DNA of 64,000 bases from Theocolax elegans (Eukaryota > Arthropoda > Insecta > Hymenoptera > Cerocephalidae), in the NCBI GenBank assembly GCA_026168455.1, contig JANSJX010000010.1:531001-595000 (forward strand), written 5' to 3'. Position numbers and translations under genes: made by a program. Within the stretch, counting starts at the first letter, position 1. Every line of letters begins with the position of its first letter. The notes beneath the pieces are model-generated. The model saw only the letters and a list, made by a program, of their open reading frames with translations, was not told where the DNA came from and searched no databases. Of the stretch, positions 39,539-53,500 are shown piece by piece.

Positions 39539-42500
39539 TGTGACGTTGTAAAATGTACAACGCACAAGTACATGCACATGGCTTGTATTTACAAGTCATA
39601 TGCATGCATTATTTTCACGTTACGTTAGATCGCGATCGCGTCGCAGGTAGCGAATCCCTCGCAGGCGGACCGAAGTGCACCGATGCACTTTTAAAGCGAA
39701 TATTGATACCCACGGTATGGGTATGTTTTAGCACGGAGCCGACGAACGACGCGACCGATACCCGACGGTAGTACGCGGACTACGACCCAGACCACGGCCG
39801 AGAGGTATCGTGAGCCAAGGACCGCGCCCAGGTCGTCTCACGATACCTGGCGTATCCGCTGCTGATGACAACAAGACGGGAGGTTAGGCGGCGTCCTAAC
39901 CTCAACCGTCACACGTGCTCAGCAGACGACGACGGCTGAGATGGCGCATGGGTGCGCGCACGCCCGAACTGCGTACTAGTAGTCGGGAGAGCCAGGGTGC
40001 TCCCCCACCTTACACCCGTATACCGGGGAACGCGGCACCGACGGCGACGCTCGTGCGGCACTAGGCGTGGTGCGCGGGAAGGGGGGATCACTCGAGCAGC
40101 GAGAGTGTTGCGCGCGCGAAGACGCTCGAGTGAGCGACCGTAGTGGGACTATGGGTGGGAGCGCGCGGAGCGAGGGGAGCGCGCGAATAGAGTAGGAGTC
40201 GCGGTATACCTAACGTATGCGTGCGAAGGTATACCGCGGCATATTAGAATGTATATATATAGATATAAACGGTGCGCGCACACCTATGTGTCGGTGTATA
40301 CTCTTGTATATAGCGCGCACACGTATATTATATAATTAATTAATTTAGCTAGATAGCGTAGTTAATTTTAAATAAAAATTCTGTAGATCCGTCGGTAGAG
40401 TTAGGGGCGCTTGGTAATAATTTTTGAATGTATATAGTTGTAAATAGTAGTCGGAATTAAATATTAATTATGTGTGAGTGTGTCGGGAGTAGTTAGTATG
40501 AATTATATAGCCGGTAGGCACGGGGCGGCAGCACCGAATGGGTTACCAATATGGTAATTAATTATTTGTATTGCGCGCCTTCCGAGTGTCGGGGATGATT
40601 GGTTGCGTGATCGACCCAATAATGAACAGGTTGGTGGTGACGTAAACCACTATTATTGGATAATCGGCCTTGACGGAAATAAGATCAAGGCTGACTATGC
40701 GTATCGATCACGCAATCAACCACCCTAATCAACGCCGGTAGATAAGGAGTAGAGTAAGTTAGAGCAGGATAGCGATAGGGTGGGGAGGAAAATCCTTAAT
40801 TTTGGGGATCAAGCCACGCCGCGAGCCGGATGAAGAAGCCGGTCTCGAGGATTCGCTACCTGATCGTCCGAGGAGACAGACGGGATTCGCTACCCGATCG
40901 TCCGACTAGGCAGTCGATTTTTACAGAGTAGTAGTATTTTGAGGCGAATTAGCCATTTTGTAGAGTATTGTAGTTAGCAGAGTAGAGTTAGAGTTGTTAG
41001 TCGAGGTGTGAGTCGAGTTGGTTGGAGTTGAAGAGTAATTAGGCGAGTAATATTTACGGTTAGCCCAACGGGCGGCCGAATTATTTTAAATATTTAAATA
41101 TAATATTGTTATGTATTTGCCGGACGGAAGGAGTTGTGTGAGAGATTGTGTGCACGTGTGAGAGTCGGTCGCGGATCGCGGTAATATTGTGTCGGTGCCG
41201 GAGTTGTTATATCTTTTTTTTTTGTTCTAAAAGTTTGAATAAATTTCGTGAAGTTGATTATTGAATTCGTGAGTGTATTTGATTATTTCCTTTACTCCAA
41301 AAGCCGCCGGTTCCGAGGTGGTCAGTCGTCGGGATTCCCTCTGTGACGAGGAGTCGAGGTGGAGATTTGCCGGGTTGCCGAGTTGTTTGTAAAGTAATTA
41401 GTTCATTTTAATTTAAATATCGCCAGGCGCCCAATTAAATATAAATCGGCGATATCTAGCCATTTTCAACGTCGCTACGACGGAACCTCCGCCGGGTTAT
41501 AATTTAATCCAATTAGATTTTCCCGACGAAAAGTAGCGTCGCAAGTGGAGTTTGAAGAGTGGCATTCCGCGCCCGCGTGACTCGCGGGAACTCTTGGCCG
41601 CGCGATCGGATTAAAGACAGCCGAGGTTGCAAAAGTATTATCCTAATTTAAATAAAGTTTATTATCCTAATTTAAAGCGAAAGAACGGGATATCGATGTC
41701 TTAGGATAACGTGTTGTTTTTTTGTAGCATATAGATATGATATTTCTTCCGTTGGTATTTTAAGATTAAAATGGGCTAATGTAGATTAGTCCGAGCGACT
41801 ACCGACTAGATGCGCATACTATCGACAAAAAATAAAATGATTTGCCCGACATTACAATATATCGGTTATACTAATCGAAGTGTCTAGTACTCGGTAGTAG
41901 TTTCAACTAACTCAAAAAGGCGCAAATTTTCCTTTTTCTTACCCGACCCAAGCCTCCCCTCTTCAATTCCAACGGTGGTTGATTTCTCCTGATTGGTGAT
42001 AAAAGGGTTCAATTTGTTTGCCAGAACTGACGTCACGAGCGGTAATTTCAAAGTCACGAATTAATCTTAATCAAACTACCAATGCAGACTCGGCTAAAGG
42101 TGAGCGGCGAGCCTCCACCAGCAGCACCATATGGCAATGTATAAAACCCCCCACTCATCAGGCTGACAAAACAAAAAAACAAAACAAGAATTACAATAAA
42201 ATCCTTTCACGATAGTGCATTCAATGAGCATGCGTCGTTAATTACAGCGCCGCTAATGATCGATCTAGCAATTAATTGAATCAACCGCGAATTATAAATA
42301 ATCTAATATACCAATTAAATGTTAATACTATTTACTCGAACTATAATAACAATGGAACAATATGCTAATGATAAAATAACAACTTATCAATTATCAATTA
42401 TGTCTTTTTAACAGAATCCTTAAATCATTACTAATAACAATTAAACCTATTTTCCTCAACCCGCGTATTCATGTAGTAGCGTCTTAATATTCGCGATACA

Positions 42501-42831
42501 TGGAAATGTATCTTTAACTTAACGCTATCTTTTTCTAATATTCCCGAAGAAGATGTCAGGGTTACCGGCATTCTCTCATCCGGGTTCTTAATTAATCGGT
42601 AGGGGCCACTGGGGGTAGAGTTACACGGCGCGACTTGATCAACGTGCGCGCAGGGTCGCGCGCAACAGCTGACAACATGGTTGACACGTTCTTAGTCATC
42701 ATCGTCACCGGTTCGTGTTTACATTAATGAAATCGAAATATTGCCTCCGGGATCGGTCCCGTCGAAGCAATCATTAATTCGGTAACACCGAAGGTACCTT
42801 TTTTATAGTGACTTGCCGGTGCAACGTCACA
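39539..42831 (+). repeat. Candidate long 3' LTR (3.3 kb)
   Basis: Begins TGTGACGTTG after the purine tract and ends CAACGTCACA, a perfect 10-bp terminal inverted repeat. It shares TGTGACGT/ACGTCACA with the LTR at 329-5781. Inside are a TATA-type sequence (TATATATATAGATATAAAC, about 40251), another near 42138 (GTATAAAACC) and AATAAA at 41240. There is also a structured three-way hairpin at 40603-40715. With no second LTR in the window the length cannot be verified; an insertion within the LTR is possible. No coding frame of note. Confidence 0.45.
40603..40715 (+). other. Three-way-junction-forming structured element in the LTR
   Basis: Outer stem TTGCGTGATCGA (40603-40614) pairs with TCGATCACGCAA (40704-40715), 12 bp perfect. 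Inside are hairpin A, CCAATAAT/ATTATTGG (40616-40623/40652-40659) with inner GTGGT/ACCAC, and hairpin B, GCCTTGA/TCAAGGC (40667-40673/40685-40691). This could be an RNA packaging or dimerisation structure. Only the pairing is seen. Confidence 0.6.
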
Positions 42832-43738
42832 ACATCTACAATCGAAACCAATTCTTTATATCGAAATTGCGATACATTTTTTGAAAACCCACTTTCTGAA
42901 TTGAATTTTACTGAATTTCTGTTAATTTATCAAGAATAATTAGCAAAGTTATCATAACACTTTTCTATAGGGAAAATCGAATATTCGTTTTTTCAAAATC
43001 CCGGCGGTCTAAAGGTTAATATTACAGTTTTGAAATACCCCAGAAATATGCATTTGTACGCAAGTACGTATACATAAATGTCAAACTTCAAGTGCTTAAA
43101 AATAATAAATTAAGTTACTAAAAAATAAAAAATTAGTCCCGAATGATTTGTTGGTCTTCTGCGATCACATTGATTTAAAAAATTCATTTTTTCAACATAT
43201 TAAAAAAAAACAAAATTTGCGCTATTGGCCAGTATAAAATTTTAATAAAATATGAATACTTTTTACAGTGTACGCTGCAAGAGGTAAAGACGTGGAACAG
43301 TGCTTTTATAATTTCCCGACCGACACCTCAATAATTTATTTTATTACCGCGAAGACAGTGAATTTTTATCAAAATATATTATATAAGATGAAAAACACTA
43401 TAAGTGAATCACGCATCGCCTGTTTGTAAGTATTAAAAATTATTTATCATGGTTCCGGTGTTATGTCCCGAATATCCCAATTTACTCAAGCAAGGGTACC
43501 TACCACTCAGCCAGGACTTAAACCTAGTCAATACTTGAGTTAATTAGGAATATTTTGTTTAACAGGACAAAACGATAAAGTATAGTGGTTAGGCTCTACC
43601 TATATTACTGTTATTGTTGTAAATAAATGTTTTACTTACTTTTAACCTGCTATATTCTTGAAGATCCTGTTATAGGTAGTCCAGGTGTAAATTAATGCTC
43701 AACATATAGTTTTCACTTTGATATGTAACTTTTACTTA
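42832..43738. other. AT-rich DNA, no supported gene
   Basis: No open frame, array or RNA gene recognised. It carries a splice-donor-like TTTGTAAGTATT near 43424 without coding context. Confidence 0.45.
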
Positions 43739-44124
43739 CAAGGAGAGTGCACGATCTCCGGAACGCGGATTTTGCTCTAACTTTGACAGCAGTTTCGGAA
43801 CATAAAAATATGAAGAAAGCTAGATTTTTTCTGTCCAATGGCCATTTTTTCAAAAGTTACAGACTATTATAGGAAATGTTCAAAAAATAGAGTCTTGTGT
43901 TTAACCGCTTCTAGCTCATTTGAGTTATTATCTCTAATTATTACTGAGCTAGAAGCGGTTAAACACAAGACTCTATTTTTTGAACATTTCCTATAATAGT
44001 CTGTAACTTTTGAAAAAATGGCCATTGGACAGAAAAAATCTAGCTTTCTTCATATTTTTATGTTCCGAAACTGCTGTCAAAGTTAGAATAAAATCCGCGG
44101 TCCAGAGATCGTGCACTCTCCTTG
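43739..44124. mobile_element. 386-bp foldback MITE with TTA target duplication
   Basis: Arms of 180 bp (43739-43918, 43945-44124) flank a 26-bp spacer. The termini are CAAGGAGAGTGCACGATCTC and its inverse, flanked by TTA at 43736-43738 and 44125-44127. A 3-bp TTA duplication fits PIF/Harbinger-type mobilisation. No coding capacity. Confidence 0.8.
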
Positions 44125-44524
44125 TTAGTTTGAATTTATAATTTTTGATTTAAACTTTTAAAGTAATAACGCGTGATTGTGGATCTCGCGCTGAACGGAG
44201 TGAATACAAAATTCGAACTAACTAAGTTGTACAAAAATCTGACAATTTATAATCGATGAAATAATTATTTAATAAATACTAGCAATAATCCTCGGTCGCT
44301 AACGCTCCCTCGGTCAAACCGTTTTGGTGTTGGACACTTAGATATAAAGAATATTATGTGAATAATTTTTTATGTTAATTATAAATTTTTCAACATAATT
44401 TGATATGGTAGATGTATTTGAATATGTTTTGAAAAAATATATTACGATATATTTCGATATTTTCCGATATTTTTCAATATTGTTTATTATATATACCATG
44501 ATTATTAGAACCCAGTTGAGTCTG
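44125..44524. other. AT-rich transition to the satellite, no gene
   Basis: Low-complexity AT-rich DNA; ATTTTTC/TATTTCGATATT repeats near 44440-44480. The frame at 44338-44538 shows no domain. Confidence 0.5.
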
Positions 44525-47500
44525 CCCACATATTGCATCGAATTTTTTTAAATTTGATACTTTACAAAGAATGTTGATGAAAACCTCCCAATTTTCGGAT
44601 CAGTAAATTATGTAAGAAAAACAACCTGTTTCAATGAATTCTCCTTAATTTCTGATTAATCATTACGAATTTTTAAAAAAATCCACATCTTGCATAGAAT
44701 TTTTCTGAATTTGATACTTTACAAAGAATGTTGATGTAAACCTCCCAATTTTCGGATCAGTAAATTATGTAGGAAAAACAACCTGTTTCAATGAATTCTC
44801 CTTCATATCTGACTAATCATTAAGTATTTTAAAGCAAACCCACATAATGTATCGAATTTTTCTAAATTTTATACTTTACCAAGAATGTTGATGAAAACCT
44901 CCCAATTTTCGGATCAGTAAATTATGTAAGAAAAACAACCTGTTTCAATGAATTCTCCTTCATATCTGATTAATCATTAAGAATTTAAAGCAAACCCACA
45001 TAATGTATCGAATATTCTTGAACTTTATACTTTAGAAAGAATGTTGATGAAAACCTCCCAATTTTCGGATCAGTAAATTATGTAAGAAAAACAACCTGTT
45101 TCAATGAATTCTCCTTCATATCTGATTAATCATTAAGCATTTTAAAGCAAACCCACATAATGTATCGAATATTCTTAAACCTTATACTTTAGAAAGAATG
45201 TTGATGAAAACCTACCAATTTTCGGATCAGTAAATTATGTAAGAAAAACAATCTTTCTCAATGAATTCTACTTCATTTCTGATTAATCATTAAGTATTTT
45301 AAAGCAAACCCACATAATGTATCGAATTTTTCTAAATTTTATACTTTACAAAGAATGTTGATGAAAACCTCCCAATTTTCGGATCAGTAAATTATGTAAG
45401 AAAAACAACCTGTTTCAATGAATTCTCCTTCATATCTGATTAATCATTAAGAATTTAAAGCAAACCCACATAATGTATCGAATATTCTTGAACTTTATAC
45501 TTTAGAAAGAATGTTGATGAAATCCTCCCAATTTTCGGATCAGTAAATTATGTAAGAAAAACAACCTGTTTCAATGAATTCTCCTTCATATCTGATTAAT
45601 CATTAAGTATTTTAAAGCAAACCCACATAATGTATCGAATATTCTTGAACTTTTTACTTTAGAAAGAATGTTGATGAAAACCTCCCAATTTTCGGATCAG
45701 TAAATTATGTAAGAAAAACAATCTTTTTCAATGAATTCTCCTTCATTTCTGATTAATCATTAAGAATTTAAAGCAAACCCACATAATGTATCGAATATTC
45801 TTGAACTTTATACTTTACAAAGAAAGTCGATGAAAACCTCCCAATTTTCGGATCAGTAAATTATGTACGAAAAACAACCTTCTCCAATGAATTCTCCTCA
45901 ACTTCTGATTATTCATTACGAATTTTAAAAAAAATCCACATATTGCATAGAATTTTTCTGAAGTTGATACTTTAGAAAGAATGTTGATGAAAACCTCCCA
46001 ATTTTCGGATGAGTAAATTATGTAAGAAAAACAATCTTTTTCAATGAATTCTCCTTCATTACTGATTAATCATTAAGAATTTAAAGCAAACCCACATAAT
46101 GTATCGAATATTCTTGAACTTTATACTTTACAAAGAATGTTGATGAAAACCTCCCAATTTTCGGATCAGTAAATTATGTAAGAAAAACAACCTGTTTCAA
46201 TGAATTCTCCTTCATATCTGATTAATCAGTAAGTATTTTAAAGCAAACCCACATAATGTATCGAATATTCTTGAACTTTTTACTTTAGAAAGAATGTTGA
46301 TGAAAACCTCCCAATTTTCGGATCAGTAAATTATGTAAGAAAAACAATCTTTTTCAATGAATTCTCCTTCATTTCTGATTAATCATTAAGAATTTAAAGC
46401 AAACCCACATAATGTATCGAATATTCTTGAACTTTATACTTTACAAAGAATGTTGATGAAAACCTCCCAATTTTCAGATCAGTAAATTATGTAAGAAAAA
46501 CAACCTGTTTAATGAATTCTAAACAACCTGTTTTAATGAATTCTCCTTAATTTCTGATTAATCATTACGAATTTTAAAAAAAATCCACATCTTGCATAGA
46601 ATTTTTCTGAATTTGATACTTTACAAAGAATGTTGATGTAAACCTCCCAATATTCGGATCAGTAAATTATGTAGGAAAAACAACCTGTTTCAATGAATTC
46701 TCCTTCATATCTGACTAATCATTAAGTATCTTAAAGCATACCCACATAATGTATCGAATTTTTCTAAATTTTATACTTTACAAAGAATGATGATGAAAAC
46801 CTCCCAATTCTCGGATCAGTAAATTATGTAAGAAAAACAACCTGTTTCAATGAATTCTCCTTCATATCTGATTAATCATTAAGTATTTTAAAGCAAACCC
46901 ACATAATGTATCGAATTTTTCTGAAGTTGATACTTTCGAAAGAATGTTGATGAAAACCTCCCAATTTTCGGATGAGTAAATTATGTAAGAAAAACAATCT
47001 TTTTCAATGAATTCTCCTTCATTACTGATTAATCATTAAGAATTTAAAGCAAACCCACATAATGTATCGAATATTCTTGAACTTTATACTTTACAAAGAA
47101 TGTTGATGAAAACCTCCCAATTTTCGGATCAGTAAATTATGTAAGAAAAACAACCTGTTTCAATGAATTCTCCTTCATATCTGATTAATCAGTAAGTATT
47201 TTAAAGCAAACCCACATAATGTATCGAATATTCTTGAACTTTTTACTTTAGAAAGAATGTTGATGTAAACCTCCCAATTTTCGGATCAGTAAATTATGTA
47301 GGAAAAACAACCTGTTTCAATGAATTCTCCTTCATATCTGACTAATCATTAAGTATTTTAAAGCATACCCACATAATGTATCGAATTTTTCTAAATTTTA
47401 TACTTTACAAAGAATGTTGATGAAAACCTCCCAATTTTCGGATCAGTAAATTATGTAAGAAAAACAACCTGTTTCAATGAATTCTCCTTCATATCTGATT

Positions 47501-50500
47501 AATCATTAGGTATTTTAAAGCAAACCCACATAATGTATCGAATATTCTTGAACTTTATACTTTAGAAAGAATGTTGATGAAAACCTCCCAATTTTCGGAT
47601 CAGTAAATTATGTAAGAAAAACAACCTGTTTCAATGAATTCTCCTTCATATCTGATTAATCATTAAGCATTTTAAAGCAAACCCACATAATGTATCGAAT
47701 ATTCTTAAACCTTATACTTTAGAAAGAATGTTGATGAAAACCTCCCAATTTTCGGATCAGTAAATTATGTAAGAAAAACATTCTTTCTCAATGAATTCTC
47801 CTTCATTTCTGATTAATCATTAAGTATTTTAAAGCAAACCCACATAATGTATCGAATTTTTCTAAATTTTATACTTTACAAAGAATGACTTACAAAGATG
47901 TTGATGAAAACCTCCCAATTTTCGGATCAGTAAATTATGTAAGAAAAACAACCTGTTTCAATGAATTCTCCTTCATATCTGATTAATCATTAAGAATTTA
48001 AAGCAAACCCACATAATGTATCGAATATTCTTGAACTTTATACTTTAGAAAGAATGTTGATGAAATCCTCCCAATTTTCGGATCAGTATATTATGTAAGA
48101 AAAACAACCTGTTTCAATGAATTCTCCTTCATATCTGATTAATCATTAAGTATTTTAAAGCAAACCCACATAATGTATCGAATATTCTTGAACTTTTTAC
48201 TTTAGAAAGAATGTTGATGAAAACCTCCCAATTTTCGGATCAGTAAATTATGTAAGAAAAACAATCTTTTTCAATGAATTCTCCTTCATTTCTGATTAAT
48301 CAATAAGAATTTAAAGCAAACCCACATAATGTATCGAATATTCTTGAACTTTATACTTTAGAAAGAATGTTGATGAAAACCTCCCAATTTTCGGATCAGT
48401 AAATTATGTAAGAAAAACAACCTGTTTCAATGAATTCTCCTTCATATCTGATTAATCATTAAGCATTTTAAAGCAAACCCACATAATGTATCGAATATTC
48501 TTAAACCTTATACTTTAGAAAGAATGTTGATGAAAACCTCCCAATTTTCGGATCAGTAAATTATGTAAGAAAAACAATCTTTCTCAATGAATTCTCCTTC
48601 ATTTCTGTTAATCATTAAGTATTTTAAAGCAAACCCACATAATGTATCGAATTTTTCTAAATTTTATACTTTACAAAGAATGTTGATGAAAACCTCCCAA
48701 TTTTCGGATCAGTAAATTATGTAAGAAAAACAACCTGATTCAATGAATTCTCCTTCATATCTGATTAATCATTAAGAATTTAAAGCAAACCCACATAATG
48801 TATCGAATATTCTTGAACTTTATACTTTAGAAAGAATGTTGATGAAAACCTCCCAATTTTCGGATCAGTAAATTATGTAAGAAAAACAACCTGTTTCAAT
48901 GAATTCTCCTTCATATCTGATTAATCATTAAGTATTTTAAAGCAAACCCACATAATGTATCGAATATTCTTGAACTTTTTACTTTAGAAAGAATGTTGAT
49001 GAAAACCTCCCAATTTTCGGATCAGTAAATTATGTAAGAAAAACAATCTTTTTCAATGAATTCTTCTTCATTTCTGATTAATCATTAAGAATTTAAAGCA
49101 AACCCACATAATGTATCGAATATTCTTGAACTTTATACTTTACAAAGAATGTTGATGAAAACCTCCCAATTTTCGGATCAGTAAATTATGTACGAAAAAC
49201 AACCTTCTCCAATGAATTCTCCTCAACTTCTGATTATTCATTACGAATTTTAAAAAAAATCCACATATTGCATAGAATTTTTCTGAAGTTGATACTTTAC
49301 AAAGAATTTTGATGAAAACCTCCCAATTTTCGGATCAGTAAATTATGTAAGAAAAACAACCTGTTTCAATGAATTCTCCTTCATATCTGATTAAACATTA
49401 AGAATTTAAAGCAAACCCACATAATGTATCGAATATTCTTGAACTTTTTACTTTAGCAAGAATGTTGATGAAAACCTCCCAATTTTCGGATCAGTAAATT
49501 ATGTAAGAAAAACGACCTGTTTTAATGAATTCTCCTTAATTTCTGAATAATCATTACGAATTTTAAAAAAAATCCACATCTTGCATAGAATTTTTCTGAA
49601 TTTGATACTTTACAAAGAATGTTGATGTAAACCTCCCAATTTTCGGATCAGTAAATTATGTAGGAAAAACAACCTGTTTCAATGAATCCTCCTTCATATC
49701 TGACTAATCATTAAGTATTTTAAAGCAAACCCACATATTGCATAGAATTTTTCTGAAGTTGATACTTTAGAAAGAATGTTGATGAAAACCTCCCAATTTT
49801 CGGATGAGTAAATTATGTAAGAAAAACAATCTTTTTCAATGAATTATCCTTCATTTCTGATTAATCATTAAGAATTTAAAGCAAACCCACATAATGTATC
49901 GAATATTCTTGAACTTTATACTTTACAAAGAATGTTGATGAAAACCTCCCAATTTTCGGATCAGTAAATTATGTAAGAAAAACAACGTGTTTCAATGAAT
50001 TCTCCTTCATATCTGATTAATCAGTAAGTATTTTAAAGCAAACCCACATAATGTATCGAATATTCTTGAACTTTATACTTTAGAAAGAATGTTGATGAAA
50101 ACCTCCCAATTTTCAGATCAGTAAATTATGTAAGAAAAACAACCTGTTTTAATGAATTCTCCTTAATTTCTGATTAATCATTACGAATTTTAAAAAAAAT
50201 CCACATCTTGCATAGAATTTTTCTGAATTTGATACTTTACAAAGAATGTTGATGTAAACCTCCCAATTTTCGGATCAGTAAATTATGTAGGAAAAACAAC
50301 CTGTTTCAATGAATTCTCCTTCATATCTGACTAATCATTAAGTATTTTAAAGCATACCCACATAATGTATCGAATTTTCTAAATTTTATACTTTACAAAG
50401 AATGATGATGAAAACCTCCCAATTCTCGGATCAGTAAATTATGTAAGAAAAACAACCTGTTCTCAATGAATTCTCCTTCATATTCTGATTAATCATTAAG

Positions 50501-53500
50501 TATTTTAAAGCAAACCCACATAATGTATCGAATTTTTCTGAAGTTGATACTTTAGCAAAGAATGTTGATGAAAACCTCCCAATTTCGGATCAGTAAATTA
50601 TGTAAGAAAAACAACCTGTTTCAATGAATTCTCCTTCATATCTGATTAATCATTAAGTATTTAAAGCATACCCACATAATGTATCGAATATTTCTGAACT
50701 TTATACTTTACAAAGAATGTTGATGAAAACCTCCCAATTTCGGATCAGTAAATTATGTAAGAAAAACAACCTGTTTCAATGAATTCTCCTTCATATCTGA
50801 TTAATCATTAAGTATTTTAAAGCAAACCCACATAATGTATCGAATATTTCTGAATTTTATACTTTACAAAGAATGTTGATGAAAACCTCCCAATTTTCGG
50901 ATCAGTAAATTATGTAAGAAAAACAACCTGTTTCAATGAATTCTCCTTCATATCTGATTAATCATTAAGAATTTAAAGCAAACCCACATAATGTATCGAA
51001 TATTCTTGAACTTTATACTTTACAAAGAATGTTGATGAAAACCTCCCAATTTTCAGATCAGTAAATTATGTAAGAAAAACAACCTGTTTTAATGAATTCT
51101 CCTTAATTTCTGATTAATCATTACGAATTTTAAAAAAAATCCACATCTTGCATAGAATTTTTCTGAATTTGATACTTTACAAAGAATGTTGATGTAAACC
51201 TCCCAATTTTCGGATCAGTAAATTATGTAGGAAAAACAACCTGTTTCAATGAATTCTCCTTCATATCTGACTAATCATTAAGTATTTAAAGCATACCCAC
51301 ATAATGTATCGAATTTTCTAAATTTTATACTTTACAAAGAATGTTGATGAAAACCTCCCAATTTTCGGATCAGTAAATTATGTAAGAAAAACAACCTGTT
51401 TCAATGAATTCTCCTTCATATCTGATTAATCATTAAGTATTTTAAAGCAAACCCACATAATGTATCGAATATTCTTGAACTTTATACTTTAGAAAGAATG
51501 TTGATGAAAACCTCCCAATTTTCAGATCAGTAAATTATGTAAGAAAAACAACCTGTTTAATGAATTCTCCTTAATTCTGATTAATCATTACGAATTTTAA
51601 AAGCAAATCCACATATTGCATAGAATTTTTCTGAATTTGATACTTTACAAAGAATGTTGATGAAACCTCCCAATTTTCGGATCAGTAAATTATGTAGGAA
51701 AAACAACCTGTTTCAATGAATTCTCCTTCATATCTGATTAATCATTAAGTATTTTAAAGCAAACCCACATAATGTATCGAATATTTCTAAACTTTATACT
51801 TTACAAAGAATGTTGATGAAAACCTCCCAATTTTCGGATCAGTAAATTATGTAAGAAAAACAATCTGTTCTCAATGAATTCTCCTTCATTTCTGATTAAT
51901 CATTAAGTATTTTAAAGCAAACCCACATAATGTATCGAATTTTCTGAATTTGATACTTTACAAAGAATGTTGATGTAAACCTCCCAATATTCGGATCAGT
52001 AAATTATGTAGGAAAAACAACCTGTTTCAATGAATTCTCCTTCATATCTGACTAATCATTAAGTATTTTAAAGCATACCCACATAATGTATCGAATTTTT
52101 CTAAATTTTATACTTTACAAAGAATGATGATGAAAACCTCCCAATTCTCGGATCAGTAAATTATGTAAGAAAAACAACCTGTTTCAATGAATTCTCCTTC
52201 ATATCTGATTAATCATTAAGTATTTTAAAGCAAACCCACATAATGTATCGAATTTTCTAAATTTTATACTTTACAAAGAATGTTGATGAAAACCTCCCAA
52301 TTTTCGGATCAGTAAATTATGTAAGAAAAACAACCTGTTTCAATGAATTCTCCTTCATATTCTGATTAATCATTAAGAATTTTAAAGCAAACCCACATAA
52401 TGTATCGAATATTCTTAACTTTATACTTTACAAAGAATGTTGATGAAAACCTCCCAATTTTCGGATCAGTAAATTATGTAAGAAAAACAACCTGTTTCAA
52501 TGAATTCTCCTTCATTTCTGATTAATCATTAAGTATTTTAAAGCAAACCCACATAATGTATCGAATTTTCTGAATTTGATACTTTACAAAGAATGTTGAT
52601 GTAAAACCTCCCAATTTCGGATCAGTAAATTATGTAGGAAAAACAACCTGTTTCAATGAATTCTCCTTCATATCTGACTAATCATTAAGTATTTTAAAGC
52701 ATACCCACATAATGTATCGAATTTTCTAAATTTTATACTTTACAAAGAATGTTGATGAAAACCTCCCAATTTTCGGATCAGTAAATTATGTAAGAAAAAC
52801 AACCTGTTTCAATGAATTCTCCTTCATATCTGATTAATCATTAAGTATTTTAAAGCAAACCCACATAATGTATCGAATTTCTTGAACTTTATACTTTACA
52901 AAGAATGTTGATGAAAACCTCCCAATTTTCGGATCAGTAAATTATGTAAGAAAAACAACCTGTTTCAATGAATTCTCCTTCATATCTGATTAATCATTAA
53001 GTATTTAAAGCAAACCCACATAATGTATCGAATATTTCTTGAACTTTATACTTTACAAAGAATGTTGATGAAACCTCCCAATTTCGGATCAGTAAATTAT
53101 GTAAGAAAAACAACCTGTTTCAATGAATTCTCCTTCATATTCTGATTAATCATTAAGTATTTTAAAGCAAACCCACATAATGTATCGAATTTTTCTGAAA
53201 TTTGATACTTTACAAAGAATGTTGATGAAACCTCCCAATTTTCGGATCAGTAAATTATGTAAGAAAAACAACCTTTTCAATGAATTCTCCTTCATTCTGA
53301 TTAATCATTAAGTATTTAAAGCAAACCCACATAATGTATCGAATTTTCTGAATTTGATACTTTACAAAGAATGTTGATGAAAACCTCCCAATTTCGGATC
53401 AGTAAATTATGTAAGAAAAACAACCTGTTTCAATGAATTCTCCTTCAATTCTGATTAATCATTACGAATTTTAAAAAAATCCACATATTGCATAGAATTT

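Noticed and set aside
39909..40143. Arg-rich short frames on both strands
   Set aside because: GC-rich LTR sequence gives long chance frames; no motif.
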